From NCBI RefSeq assembly GCF_004519545.1, contig NZ_SDKM01000024.1:24457-88456 (forward strand): DNA of 64,000 nt, given 5' to 3'. The position numbers and the translations under genes were made by a program. Below are positions 33,550 through 42,441 of the stretch, piece after piece. How positions within the stretch are numbered: the first letter of the stretch is position 1; the number at the start of each line of letters is the position of its first letter. The stretch comes from Nocardioides guangzhouensis (lineage in GTDB: Bacteria > Actinomycetota > Actinomycetes > Propionibacteriales > Nocardioidaceae). The notes under the pieces were generated by a model. That model saw only the letters and a program-made list of their open reading frames with translations, did not search any database and had not been told where the DNA came from.

Positions 33550-34519
33550 CAAGGGACACATCGAGCTCGAGCGACAGATCGATTCGATCATCGTCGGCGT
33601 GCGTCATCGCCGCGACCTCGGCGACATCAGCGCCCTGATGCGTTCGATCGAGGAGGTTGGACTGCTACAGCCGATCACGGTCACCCCTGACGGGGTGCTC
33701 GTCTGTGGCTTGCGCCGCCTGGAGGCGATGCGTCGGCTCGGGCGGCGCACCCTGAATGTGTGGGTCCGGTCAGGCATCTCCGATCGGCTCTCGCACCTGC
33801 TCGCCCAGCAGGACGAGAACGAGCAGCGCAAGCCGCTATCTCCTGTCGAAACCGCGCGCCTCTACGAGGAGATCAAGATCCTGGAGAAGGAAGATTCGGA
33901 GCGGCGACAGGCAGCCACGCGGTTCGGCAGCATTGGCAACGACGGCGGAGCCAACGGTGGTAGTGAGTCACTACCACCGCACGGAAAGACCAATTCCATC
34001 GCCGCACACATCGTCACCGGGAGCGACGCATCCCAGCGGCTCGATCGGATCAACTGGATCAGGTCCGTTGCCGAGGATGAGAGCCTGGGCACGTCGGTGC
34101 GCGAGTTCGCTGCCAACATGCTGACCGAGATCGACAACGACGCACCGGTCGCTCCCGCGTACAAGCGCGTGAAGGCCGCCGTCGAGCTCGCCAGCAGCCC
34201 GCCTCCCCCGTCCCAGGACGAGGAGGACGAGGTCGCCCGGCTCGCGGCCGAAGCGCTCAAGCGCGTCCAGGAGGAAGAGAACGCCAAGCGCCTCCGCGCT
34301 CTGCGGAGCAAGACCAAGCGCGCACCGAAGCACCACAGTCCGCGGTCGTTCGTGCTGATGTGGTCCGAGCTCGAGGGCTGGACCGCGCTGTACGACATCG
34401 GGGAGCTTGCCGCTGCTCTCAAGGACGAGGATTGGGCGCGCTTCGAGCGCGTCGTCGCCGAGACGATCGAGCTGCGTGACCGGCTCCGTGAGGCACGTAC
34501 GGCTGCCGCGTCGGCCTGA
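33542..34519 (+). CDS. ParB/Srx-domain protein
   Basis: 325-residue ParB-like protein. The N-terminal ParB/sulfiredoxin domain is clear: ALMRSIEEVGLLQPITVTPD near 36, GVLVCGLRRLEAMRRLG near 55 (the GxRR NTP-binding motif), and LLAQQDENEQRKPLSPVE near 92. A helical domain with EIKILEKEDSERRQAATRFG follows, then a coiled-coil acidic region (EEDEVARLAAEALKRVQEEE). No ParA partner lies next to it, so it may act in regulation or replication rather than classical partition. The ATG overlaps the preceding gene by eight bases. Confidence 0.85.
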   Translation: MSDKGHIELERQIDSIIVGVRHRRDLGDISALMRSIEEVGLLQPITVTPDGVLVCGLRRLEAMRRLGRRTLNVWVRSGISDRLSHLLAQQDENEQRKPLSPVETARLYEEIKILEKEDSERRQAATRFGSIGNDGGANGGSESLPPHGKTNSIAAHIVTGSDASQRLDRINWIRSVAEDESLGTSVREFAANMLTEIDNDAPVAPAYKRVKAAVELASSPPPPSQDEEDEVARLAAEALKRVQEEENAKRLRALRSKTKRAPKHHSPRSFVLMWSELEGWTALYDIGELAAALKDEDWARFERVVAETIELRDRLREARTAAASA

Positions 34520-34564
34520 TCGGCGTACCTACCGAGTGTCTGCCACCTCGACCTCGGAGCCTCG

Positions 34565-35230
34565 ATGCGCAACCTCACCTGGCGCCAGATCGCCGTCATC
34601 CTCGGCTGTGTCCTCACCTTCGCGACCCTCGCCGTCGGCATTTACGGACTCGTGCGCGGACCCCAAACCTCCCAGTCCACCCCGGCGCCGCGACCGCCCG
34701 GAGATTTCGGGGCTATCCCGGAGGAGGCGACTCCGGTGGTCACGCTCGATGATCGCTCCCTCCCACACACGACCGATCCGATCGCATACGCACGCGCCGT
34801 GGCTTCCTCGCTGTTCGACTGGGACACCAGCCTCGGCTTCCTGCCGACCGACTACACCGCCGCCGTCCTGGCCGACGCCGACCCCTCCGGCGAGGAGACG
34901 CCAGGCCTGATCGCCGACGTGGCCACCTACCTGCCGACCGTCGACCAATGGCTCGACCTCGGGGCGATGGAAGTGCGTCAGACCATCGAGATCGACGGCG
35001 CGTACGTCCCCGAGTCATGGACCGCCGCGGTCCAGCAAGCCCATGGTCACCTCCGACCGGGCACCACGGCCGTCACTATCACCGGCACGCGGCACCGAAG
35101 CGGCGTATGGAACGGCGAGAGCGCCGACTCGTCGCACCCAGTCGCGTTCACCGTCTTCGTCGCCTGCGAGCCCTCGTTCGACCGCTGCCGTGTCCTGCGG
35201 CTCTCGCAACTCGACAACCCGCTCAAGTGA
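34565..35230 (+). CDS. Membrane-anchored conjugation protein (possible VirB8/TcpC-like)
   Basis: 221-residue protein with one N-terminal membrane segment at about 9-31 (IAVILGCVLTFATLAVGIYG) and an extracytoplasmic domain. This topology, the domain size and the position just before the NlpC/P60 cell-wall enzyme fit VirB8/TcpC-type scaffold proteins of Gram-positive conjugation systems, but sequence similarity is not obvious to me. Two cysteines near the end (VFVACEPSFDRCRVLRL) could form a disulphide. It begins the type IV secretion operon, 45 bases after parB. Confidence 0.68.
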   Translation: MRNLTWRQIAVILGCVLTFATLAVGIYGLVRGPQTSQSTPAPRPPGDFGAIPEEATPVVTLDDRSLPHTTDPIAYARAVASSLFDWDTSLGFLPTDYTAAVLADADPSGEETPGLIADVATYLPTVDQWLDLGAMEVRQTIEIDGAYVPESWTAAVQQAHGHLRPGTTAVTITGTRHRSGVWNGESADSSHPVAFTVFVACEPSFDRCRVLRLSQLDNPLK

Positions 35231-35237
35231 AGACGCC

Positions 35238-36356
35238 ATGGGCGTCAAGTTGTTGGCCGTCGGCGCTGCGGCCGCCGTACTCCTCGCTCCCGGCGCAGCG
35301 GTCCTGGGCGTCGCGACGCTGATCAGCCCCGCCGCGGCCGGATCGGGCAGCTGCATGTGGGAGGGTCAGGCGACGGAGAGCCTCGGCGTCAGCGGCCCGG
35401 TGCCGGACAGCCTGAGCGCGGCGAACACCAACGGTGAGACCGTCACCCTTAACCAACAGCAGCTCACCCGCGCCGGCGCGATCATCGCCACCGGCCAGAG
35501 CGAGAACATCCCTGCCCGTGGCCAGATGATCGCGATCATGACCGCGCTGACCGAGTCGTCGCTACGGGTCCTGTCGAACACCGGCGCCTACCCCGACTCC
35601 GGCAACATCCCGAACGACGGTGACGGCAGCGACCACGACTCCGTGGGCCTCTTCCAGCAACGCCCCGCCGCCGGATGGGGCAGCGTCGAGAACCTGATGG
35701 ACCCCGTCTGGTCATCCCGTGCCTTCTACGGCGGACCCAGCGGCCCGAACCACGGCTCGCCGCGGGGCCTGCTCGACATCGACGGATGGGCGTCGATGAA
35801 CCCCGGCGCTGCGGCCCAAGCCGTGCAGGTCTCGGCCTATCCCGACAGGTACGCCGTCAACCAGCCGGTCGCGGAGAAGGTCCTGGCGACGCTGAGCAGA
35901 GTGTCGCTCTCGAGCGAGCTCGCGTGTGCTCAGCCGGCGGGCGACGTACCGATGAACCTCCCGGCAGGATTCGCCGGCGACTTCATTAAGGCCGCCGCGT
36001 CGCAGCTTGGCAAGCCCTACGTCTGGGGCGGAGGGAACTTCGAGGGACCCACCGGCGGCGGCTTCGACTGCTCCGGCCTCGTCCTGTACGCGGCCTACCA
36101 AGCCTCTGGCGGACGCATCCGTCTCCCTCACTACTCCGGCGACCAGATCCACGCCGGCACGGGCATCCCCTTTGGCGAGAAGAGGCCCGGGGACCTGATC
36201 TTCTTCAGCTACCCCGGCGCCGGCGGCCCGCATCACGTCGCGATCTACGTTGGCGGCGACCGGATCCTCCATGCGCCTCGGACTGGCGATGTCGTCCGCT
36301 ACGGGACGATCGGTGAATTTTCGGGCGAAGTCATCACCATCCGTCGGCTCGGCTAG
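35238..36356 (+). CDS. NlpC/P60 cell-wall hydrolase of the conjugation apparatus
   Basis: 372-residue exported peptidoglycan hydrolase that should open the wall for the mating channel. The signal/anchor is at residues 1-33 (LLAVGAAAAVLLAPGAAVLG). The central domain (GQMIAIMTALTESSLRVLSN, DHDSVGLFQQRPAAGWG) looks like a lytic-transglycosylase-type fold region. The C-terminal NlpC/P60 domain from about 245 has AASQLGKPYVWGG, catalytic Cys in GGFDCSGLVLYAAYQ and His in PHHVAIYVGGDRILHA. ATG 35238 gives a proper signal peptide; a longer upstream frame lies inside the previous gene. Confidence 0.9.
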   Translation: MGVKLLAVGAAAAVLLAPGAAVLGVATLISPAAAGSGSCMWEGQATESLGVSGPVPDSLSAANTNGETVTLNQQQLTRAGAIIATGQSENIPARGQMIAIMTALTESSLRVLSNTGAYPDSGNIPNDGDGSDHDSVGLFQQRPAAGWGSVENLMDPVWSSRAFYGGPSGPNHGSPRGLLDIDGWASMNPGAAAQAVQVSAYPDRYAVNQPVAEKVLATLSRVSLSSELACAQPAGDVPMNLPAGFAGDFIKAAASQLGKPYVWGGGNFEGPTGGGFDCSGLVLYAAYQASGGRIRLPHYSGDQIHAGTGIPFGEKRPGDLIFFSYPGAGGPHHVAIYVGGDRILHAPRTGDVVRYGTIGEFSGEVITIRRLG

Positions 36357-36371
36357 GACATGCGGATCGTT

Positions 36372-38768
36372 CTAGCGCAACACCGCATCTGTCGCGCGAA
36401 TCCTTCCGTCTGCCCCAGATTCCACCTTGATGTCGACCCGCATACCCACCGTCAGAGCGTCAACTGCGACGTGAAGCACGGACTTGTGCATCAGGACTCG
36501 CCCGTGGACTGGCGACAACGCGAAGCCGAAGCCTCGATCTCCAATGAGCTCCGCGACGAGCGCCGCCGAATGATCCTGAAGGGGTGGCTCCTGCAGTCCT
36601 GCCGGCTGCGCAGAAGCTACGAAGGTCGCACGCTCCTTCCCGTCCTGCATGCCTGAGGCGAAGCAGACGCGGAGACCCGGCGCGATGTCCGCGTCCAGGA
36701 CGCCGAAGACGTTGCTGAGGTGGAAGAACACTTCTCGGTCCATGCATGCGATGAACCCGAAGCCCCGGTCGGCGACATACCTGACGACCTCGCCCTCCTC
36801 CCAGTCGACCTGATCGGGGATAGGTTCCGGATCCGTCTTCGCCTGCGATTCAGCCAACTCCAGTTCGCGCCGGACCGCCCCGGCAGCCGCCTGAACGAAG
36901 TCGAGGTGCGGACCTGTCCGCGAGGCCGACACAGCCAAACGGCAACCAAACTTCGCACGGGTCAATGTGACGTAGGCGAGGTTGCGTTGTCGGGCGAGAG
37001 GCCCGCCCATGCTCCGTCCGAGTTCCTCGAATCCCAAGATGAGAACCCGGGAGGCCTCGACACCGCGGGACGAGTGATACGTCACCAGACGAACGGCACC
37101 TTCGGGACGGAGGCTACGTCGCGCTTCGTTGTCGACTTGATCGATGTACGGGCATCCAACGAGCTCGAGCGCGTGGATCACACGTTGGGCGACGTAGTCA
37201 CCGCTGTTGCCACGCTGCTGGTGGGCGTGGGGCTTCGGCACGAGGATGGCGAGGTCGCCGGGAGAGCCAAGACGTTCCAGCAGTTCGAGCTCTTCGGTGA
37301 TGAGGCGCGCATAGGCACGAACCATCCCGTCCCGGTACTCGGCGACTGTCAGCTCGTCAGGCAACCCGGGAAGATTGGCAAAGGCCGGGGGCTCACCCAA
37401 CCGATCAAATTCCTCGCCGCCCAGGTCGAGGGTCAGTTGGTCCTCGACGACCGGGTGACGAGCCACGAAATCCGTAATCCCATCCAAACTTGGGGAGACT
37501 TCGTGCGTGCATCGGGCGACAAGGTGGTCCGCTTTCCCGCTCCGGTATACCCGCTGCATCCGGTGTGCACGCTTCGCGCTCTCGACACGAGACTTGTAGG
37601 CGGTCAGCCACGGGGCCGGGGCATCGCGGTACAGGGCTTGGCCTCGTCCCTCGGCGACGAACCACTCCGCATCTGGATCGCTCGACCAGCGCAGCAGCTC
37701 GTACATCCAGTCCTCAACATCTTGGGCTTCGTCGACAAGCACCGTGCTGAACCGCTCGGTTGGCTGCTGGTCGCGAATTAGTCGTCGGACCTTCGCAAAC
37801 ACCCATCCATCGAAGCCGCTCGCGCTCTCGTGGTCCCCGCTGACATTCGGATAACGCTCGAGCAGCTGATGCACGTCAAGCACGTCGAGGTTCTCGGACC
37901 GATCACCAGTCACCACGTCCGCCAGCAGCATGCGGCGAAGTTCCGAGGCTAAGACCTTGTTGTGGCAAGCAAGCACCACGTTGCGGCCCGCTCGTGCATG
38001 ACCGAGGGCAATCTCCAGGAGCCGGAAGGTCTTGCCAGTGCCGGGCGGTCCGCTGAACAGCACCTCTTGGATGCCGGTGCCATCGACGGGTTGGACGTAC
38101 TGCCGGCGAGTCTTGTTGAGAGACTGCTCCACCACCCGCATGCGCTCTACGTCGTTGCTTGTGGGACCAACTGCATCATCCGGGGAGATGGCGGAGGCGA
38201 TGCTCTGAATCGCTGATGCTGTGAGCGGAAACCGTCGGTCTTCGCCACCCCCAATAGGCGGGTGGTCGATGACAGAGATGAGGACCGCCCGGAGGGCTTC
38301 GGCAGACTGAAGGTCCTCCTCGAAGATCATGCTCTTCGCCTGCGCGATCACTCCTGGATGTGCCCACTTCGAGACGAAGTCGCTGCGGCGAATCCTGGGG
38401 AAAGCAGCCGTCACGTGCACGAAGGGGATGTGCTTCATTCCCGAGGACGAGCGAAGGAACTGAACCAGTCGCTGCTGTCCCTTGAGCGCCTGCTGGAGAG
38501 GAGTCTTGGTGCCCGGACGGTTCCTGATCCTGCATGAGCCCTGGCCGTAATGCTCGATTTCCGAAAGAGGAACTCCCTTTACTTCGATCACGAAGACACC
38601 GAGTGCCTCCACAGCCACGATCGCGTCAAGGTCAGTGACTCCTGCGAGATAGTTCACTCCGAACCAAAGATGGGTGTCGTCGCCGCCAAACGCGACATGA
38701 GCTTCGGCGTGGATCCGCTCACCGCCCATCCCGTCACCGGATGGCAGCGGAGTGTGCAAGTGTGCCAT
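36372..38768 (-). CDS. NERD-nuclease/SF1 helicase with two C-terminal cold-shock domains
   Basis: 798-residue fusion protein, inverted relative to the conjugation operon around it. Domains: NERD nuclease-like at about 10-130 with VAVEALGVFVIEVKGVPL (E-V-K core); UvrD/REP-type helicase with Walker A LFSGPPGTGKTFRLLEIA near 255, Walker B VLVDEAQDVEDWMYEL, and late motifs VTYHSSRGVEASRVLIL and RNLAYVTLTRAKFG; then two cold-shock domains at about 658-735 (RGFGFIACMDREVFFHLSNV) and 736-798 (DRGFGFALSPVHGRVLMHKS), each with RNP1-like RGFGF and RNP2-like strands. ATG 38768 has AGGAG 6 bases upstream; a TTG start 16 codons earlier is less likely. The combination suggests recognition of single-stranded nucleic acid by the CSDs. 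Likely defence or repair cargo. Confidence 0.88.
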   Translation of the reverse strand: MAHLHTPLPSGDGMGGERIHAEAHVAFGGDDTHLWFGVNYLAGVTDLDAIVAVEALGVFVIEVKGVPLSEIEHYGQGSCRIRNRPGTKTPLQQALKGQQRLVQFLRSSSGMKHIPFVHVTAAFPRIRRSDFVSKWAHPGVIAQAKSMIFEEDLQSAEALRAVLISVIDHPPIGGGEDRRFPLTASAIQSIASAISPDDAVGPTSNDVERMRVVEQSLNKTRRQYVQPVDGTGIQEVLFSGPPGTGKTFRLLEIALGHARAGRNVVLACHNKVLASELRRMLLADVVTGDRSENLDVLDVHQLLERYPNVSGDHESASGFDGWVFAKVRRLIRDQQPTERFSTVLVDEAQDVEDWMYELLRWSSDPDAEWFVAEGRGQALYRDAPAPWLTAYKSRVESAKRAHRMQRVYRSGKADHLVARCTHEVSPSLDGITDFVARHPVVEDQLTLDLGGEEFDRLGEPPAFANLPGLPDELTVAEYRDGMVRAYARLITEELELLERLGSPGDLAILVPKPHAHQQRGNSGDYVAQRVIHALELVGCPYIDQVDNEARRSLRPEGAVRLVTYHSSRGVEASRVLILGFEELGRSMGGPLARQRNLAYVTLTRAKFGCRLAVSASRTGPHLDFVQAAAGAVRRELELAESQAKTDPEPIPDQVDWEEGEVVRYVADRGFGFIACMDREVFFHLSNVFGVLDADIAPGLRVCFASGMQDGKERATFVASAQPAGLQEPPLQDHSAALVAELIGDRGFGFALSPVHGRVLMHKSVLHVAVDALTVGMRVDIKVESGADGRIRATDAVLR

Positions 38769-38793
38769 CTCAACTCCTGCATCTCCGGCGGGC

Positions 38794-38813
38794 GCTAGCC
38801 CAAGCAGGCTAGC
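38794..38813. repeat. Perfect inverted repeat upstream of NERD-helicase gene
   Basis: GCTAGCC (38794-38800) and GGCTAGC (38807-38813) are separated by six bases, 26 bp before the NERD-helicase start codon. Position and symmetry fit an operator for a dimeric repressor or a small hairpin in the leader. No regulator gene lies next to it. Confidence 0.5.
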
Positions 38814-38892
38814 CAACTCAACGGCCTCAGCAGGTTCACTTCAGCAATCGCGCCCTAGGGACGTGATCGGACGAGTTCGGCCACCTATCTGT

Positions 38893-39183
38893 GTGATCCA
38901 AGGTCTGGCTCTGGCCGATGATGTCAATCCCAACTTCGGCGCCGTCGGTGGTTCTGGCGAGCTCGGTGCGATCGTCGGCGCCCTCCTGACCTACAGCCTG
39001 ATCGTCGCCGTACTCATGCTCGTCATCTCGGCGACGACCTGGGCGATCGCTTCGAGCTCGGGCAGTTGGCATACCGCTCAGAAGGCGAAGACCGGCTGCT
39101 TCGTTGCAGTCGGCGGAGCGGCACTGACGGGGGCCGCGCTCACGTGGGCCAACTGGCTGCTGGACATCGGCCCGCACCTCTAA
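38893..39183 (+). CDS. DUF6112-like small membrane protein 1
   Basis: 96-residue protein with two membrane helices (about 22-47, GALLTYSLIVAVLMLVISAT; about 65-88, CFVAVGGAALTGAALTWAN) joined by a short polar loop (SSSGSWHTAQKAK). Size and topology resemble VirB2/TrbC-type pilins, and pairs of such proteins (DUF6112, from memory) sit before the VirB6-like gene in actinobacterial conjugation operons. GTG 38893 is inferred from the alignment of its beginning with the paralogue downstream; no ideal ribosome site was seen. Confidence 0.72.
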   Translation: MIQGLALADDVNPNFGAVGGSGELGAIVGALLTYSLIVAVLMLVISATTWAIASSSGSWHTAQKAKTGCFVAVGGAALTGAALTWANWLLDIGPHL

Positions 39184-39216
39184 GGCGTCCGCTCGTCCGA
39201 CCTCAGGAGCCCTCAG

Positions 39217-39522
39217 ATGGACCTACTCACAGCAGCACTCCTACTCCCCCTCGACATCTCGATCGATCCCAACTCCAACGGCCTACCCGGGATCGGCCAG
39301 CTAAAGAAGATCGTCGGCGCCTCGATGACGGTGGGCCTCGTACTCGCCGTACTGGCGTTGATCATCTCGGCGATCGTGTGGGCGCTGGGAGCCAACTCGT
39401 CGAACCCGCACCTGGCCGGGCGGGGCAAGCTCGGCGTCCTCGTCGCCCTCGGTGCCGCGATCGTCTGTGGCGCCGCGGTGACGCTGGTGAACTTCTTCTG
39501 GAACGTCGGCCAGCAGGTCTGA
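39217..39522 (+). CDS. DUF6112-like small membrane protein 2
   Basis: 101-residue paralogue of the preceding gene: SGELGAIVGALLTYSLIVAV there corresponds to GIGQLKKIVGASMTVGLVLA here, followed by AVLALIISAIVWALGANSSN and GVLVALGAAIVCGAAVTLVN. Two membrane helices, with a possible exported N-terminus (LLTAALLLPLDISIDPNSNG). Probably a structural channel or pilin-like component. Ribosome site CAGGAG upstream of ATG 39217; nine bases separate its stop from the next gene. Confidence 0.78.
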   Translation: MDLLTAALLLPLDISIDPNSNGLPGIGQLKKIVGASMTVGLVLAVLALIISAIVWALGANSSNPHLAGRGKLGVLVALGAAIVCGAAVTLVNFFWNVGQQV

Positions 39523-39531
39523 GGATCGATC

Positions 39532-40824
39532 ATGGGTGTCTGCGACGTACCGGTGATCCACGAGGTCTGCAACGCCGCAGGCGACGCAGCCGGCGCGGTC
39601 ATCACCGCCCCGTTCGATTGGCTCGCTCAGGGCATGGGCGGCGCGGCCGAGTGGATGTTCACCTCCGTCTGGAAGGTCATCGACACGACGACGTATGTCG
39701 ACGTGACCAGCGGCGAGTACACGAAGGTCTACAACATCATGTTCGGCGTCGGCGTCTTCGTGATGCTCGGCTTCTTCATGCTCCAGGTCATCGGAGGCAT
39801 GATCCGACGCGAACCCGCCGCGCTCTCCAGAGCCGCACTAGGACTCGCCAAGTCGATCCTCGGATCGTTCGTCGCACTCGCCCTCCTCGCGACCGCGCTC
39901 GAGATCACTGACCAGCTCTGCATCGGCATCGTCAACGCAGCGGGCACCAACATGAACGAGATGGGCGACAAGGTCGCCGTACTCGCCGCGGGACTCGGTG
40001 CCATCAACCTCAGCGCCCCCGCCGCCGGAGCGATCCTCACGATCTTCCTCGCCAGCCTCGCCATCATCGGCGCGATGGTGGTCTGGATCAGCCTGCTGAT
40101 CCGCAAGGCACTCCTTCTCATCGCGATCGTCTTCGCACCGATTGCCCTCGCCGGCGCCAGCTGGGACCACACCAGGACGTGGCTGAGCCGGTGGGCGACG
40201 TTCGTGATCGCGATGATCCTCTCGAAGGTCGTCCTCGTGGTGATCTTCCTGCTCGCCACCGCCCAGGTGTCGGCGCCGATCGATGCCGACCTGGAGTCCG
40301 TCAGCCAGCCGATGGCGGGCGTCGTACTGATGCTGATGGCCGGGTTCGCGCCGTACCTGACCTACAAGGCCATCGCCTTCATGGGCTTCGACATGTACCA
40401 CGCAATGTCGGCCGAACAGGAGGCCAAGGCATCACTCAACCGGCCGATGCCGATCCCGCTCTCTCGTCCTGCCGGCAGCGAGCCGGCGAAGGTCCTGGGC
40501 TGGGGCGGCGCAGACGGTGGCGGCGGTACGACGTCAGCCAACTTGCCCACGGCCACGGGACCGTCCACTGCCGGACCATCGACCGGAACTAGCGGCGGAG
40601 GCGCCGCAGCAGATGGCGCCTCCGGAGGTGGTGCGGCGGCGGGCGGCGCAGTTGCCGCCGGCGTTGTGGTCGCGAAAGAGGCGGCAGCGGCCGGTCCTCG
40701 GCTCGGCAACTTCGTCGCCGCCCAGGCGACCGGACAGGCACAGGCGCATGAGTCCGCCGCTCCTTCGACAGTCCCACCGCCAGTCGCGGACTCGACGCTG
40801 GTCGACACCGCGGGGAAGAAGTGA
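39532..40824 (+). CDS. TrbL/VirB6-like conjugation channel protein
   Basis: 430-residue polytopic membrane protein. After a soluble N-terminus come about six helices (MFGVGVFVMLGFFMLQVIGG; ILGSFVALALLATALEI; ILTIFLASLAIIGAMVVWIS; ALLLIAIVFAPIALAGASW; FVIAMILSKVVLVVIFLLAT; MAGVVLMLMAGFAPYLTYKA), then a Gly/Ala/Ser-rich disordered tail from about 310. Multi-helix topology and order after the two small membrane proteins identify it as the VirB6/TrbL analogue forming the inner channel. It ends six bases before the SCO6880-like gene. Confidence 0.85.
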   Translation: MGVCDVPVIHEVCNAAGDAAGAVITAPFDWLAQGMGGAAEWMFTSVWKVIDTTTYVDVTSGEYTKVYNIMFGVGVFVMLGFFMLQVIGGMIRREPAALSRAALGLAKSILGSFVALALLATALEITDQLCIGIVNAAGTNMNEMGDKVAVLAAGLGAINLSAPAAGAILTIFLASLAIIGAMVVWISLLIRKALLLIAIVFAPIALAGASWDHTRTWLSRWATFVIAMILSKVVLVVIFLLATAQVSAPIDADLESVSQPMAGVVLMLMAGFAPYLTYKAIAFMGFDMYHAMSAEQEAKASLNRPMPIPLSRPAGSEPAKVLGWGGADGGGGTTSANLPTATGPSTAGPSTGTSGGGAAADGASGGGAAAGGAVAAGVVVAKEAAAAGPRLGNFVAAQATGQAQAHESAAPSTVPPPVADSTLVDTAGKK

Positions 40825-40830
40825 TCGGCC

Positions 40831-42279
40831 GTGGCCACGACGACCGGCGAGCCAGAGCTGACCCCGATCAAGTTCTCGCGCCTGACCCGACGCGGCGTCC
40901 TGCTCGGCCTCTCCGGCCCTCAACTCGTGATGGCCGGCCTCGCGTCGGGCACGTTGATCATCGGTCTGTACATCGGCGCCGTGGTGATGACCTTCCCGAT
41001 CATCCTGTTCTTCGTCACGCTGGCATTCGCCGGCGTCGGCGGGCGCAAGCTCATCGAGTGGGCGCCGATCGGCGCGCGATGGCTCTGGCGATCCACGGGT
41101 GGGCAACTGCTGTACCGCCGAAGGATCGTTAAGCCGCGCCCCGCCGGCACGCTGGCCCTGCCCGGTGACGCTGCTCGGCTGCGTCAATGGGTCGACCGCG
41201 AGACCGACGCCGTCATGATCCACGACCCGCACGCCGCGACCCTGACCGTAGTTGTCGGTGTCTCCCACCCCGCGTTCGTGCTGCTCGACCCAGCGGAGCA
41301 GGAACGCCGGGTCGTCTCGTGGGGCCGCGTACTCGCGACCGCATGCCGATCCGGGCGACTCGCTTCCGTCCAGGTGATGGAGCGGACGCTCCCTGACTCC
41401 GGCAAGGGGCTGGCGGACTGGTGGGAGCAGCACGGCAAACGCTCAGGCTCGTGGGCGTCGGCGACGTACGGCGAACTGGTCGACCGCGCCGGTCCGGCGG
41501 GCGAGCGCCATGCTTCGACCCTCTCGATCTCGCTCGACATGAAGGTGGCCGGGCGAGCGATCCGGGCTGCCGGCGGAGGCATGCGCGGGGCGGCCGCCGT
41601 ACTCCGGCAGGAGATGGCGACCATGCTGGCCGCCCTCCGGTCCGCCGACCTCTCCCCCGGCGAGTGGCTCACGCCCGGCGACCTTGCGCTGATCTTGCGG
41701 TCCGCGTACGACCCCGCCGTTGCGGGCGCACTTGAGCGCCGGGGTGACATCGGCCGCGACCTCGCCACCGCGGGACCCGTCGCGGTCACCGAATCGTGGG
41801 GCTCAATGCGCAGCGACTCCGCACACCACTGCGTGCTCTGGATCAGTGAGTGGCCCCGGTCGCTCGTCTACCCCGGCTTCCTCGCGCCGCTGCTGCTGTC
41901 TTCGGGGATCCGGCGGACCTTCACACTGCTCTACACGCCGATGCGTACCGACCGCGCTGCCCGCGACATCCGCAAGAAGAAGACCGAGTACATCTCCGAC
42001 GCCGCCCAGCGGCAGAGAATCGGTCAGATCGAGGACGCCCAGCAGACCGCCGAGTACCAGGACGTCCTCCAGCAGGAAGCCGACCTCACCGCCGGGCACG
42101 GCGTCTTGCGCGCGACCGGGTTCGTCGCCGTCAGCGCCAGTGACCACGACGAACTCGAGCGCGCTGTAGCGGCGATCGAGCAGGCCGCGATCCAGGCATC
42201 GTGCGAGACCCGGCGTCTCTGGGGGCAGCAGGCACAATCGTTCGCTGTGGCTGCACTTCCACTCTCACGCTTCGTTTAG
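40831..42279 (+). CDS. SCO6880-family type IV secretion protein
   Basis: 482-residue protein. Two N-terminal membrane helices (LVMAGLASGTLIIGLYIGAV; VMTFPIILFFVTLAFAGVGG) carry the VirB3/PrgI-like anchor, followed by a large cytoplasmic domain resembling the N-terminal part of VirB4 (VVVGVSHPAFVLLDPAEQER, ATCRSGRLASVQVMERTLPD-like region, YPGFLAPLLLSSGIRRTFTL). In this lineage the VirB4 protein is divided: this gene supplies the membrane and N-terminal parts, and the short ATPase at 47970 the motor. Those two genes usually adjoin; here a 5-kb cargo island lies between them. The GTG start follows the previous stop by six bases. Confidence 0.85.
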   Translation: MATTTGEPELTPIKFSRLTRRGVLLGLSGPQLVMAGLASGTLIIGLYIGAVVMTFPIILFFVTLAFAGVGGRKLIEWAPIGARWLWRSTGGQLLYRRRIVKPRPAGTLALPGDAARLRQWVDRETDAVMIHDPHAATLTVVVGVSHPAFVLLDPAEQERRVVSWGRVLATACRSGRLASVQVMERTLPDSGKGLADWWEQHGKRSGSWASATYGELVDRAGPAGERHASTLSISLDMKVAGRAIRAAGGGMRGAAAVLRQEMATMLAALRSADLSPGEWLTPGDLALILRSAYDPAVAGALERRGDIGRDLATAGPVAVTESWGSMRSDSAHHCVLWISEWPRSLVYPGFLAPLLLSSGIRRTFTLLYTPMRTDRAARDIRKKKTEYISDAAQRQRIGQIEDAQQTAEYQDVLQQEADLTAGHGVLRATGFVAVSASDHDELERAVAAIEQAAIQASCETRRLWGQQAQSFAVAALPLSRFV

Positions 42280-42310
42280 ATGGCGCCGCCGTGCGCTGGA
42301 GCATCGAGTG

Positions 42311-42366
42311 CAGCACTCCGCGCGGGCGTGACAGCACTCCGCGCGGGCGTGACAGCACTCGGTGCG
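42311..42366. repeat. 21-bp tandem repeat before the GTPase island
   Basis: CAGCACTCCGCGCGGGCGTGA occurs twice head to tail (42311-42331, 42332-42352), followed by a diverged third partial copy beginning CAGCACTCGGTGCG (42353). It lies between the SCO6880-like stop and the GTPase promoter. It may be a junction scar of cargo insertion or a regulatory repeat. Two and a half direct copies without spacers do not resemble CRISPR. Confidence 0.7.
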
Positions 42367-42412
42367 AACCCGTCACCGGCAGAGGGCCTCGGGTCAAGGA
42401 GTACCGCACGAA

Positions 42413-42435
42413 CAGTCGGACCTGTGGGATACGTT
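42413..42435 (+). promoter_or_regulatory. PafBC-like promoter, leaderless start of GTPase gene
   Basis: CAGTCGGAC (42413-42421), exactly eight bases, then TACGTT (42430-42435). The layout matches the actinobacterial PafBC consensus TTGTCRGTG-N8-TAnnnT, with five of nine matches in the first box and a full TAnnnT. The ATG at 42442 lies six bases after the -10 box, where transcription should begin, so the mRNA would be leaderless; no Shine-Dalgarno sequence precedes it. Confidence 0.55.
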
Positions 42436-42441
42436 CGCGCC

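Noticed and set aside
42311..42366. CRISPR array
   Set aside because: The copies are directly adjacent with no spacers, only two are exact, and no cas genes are present.
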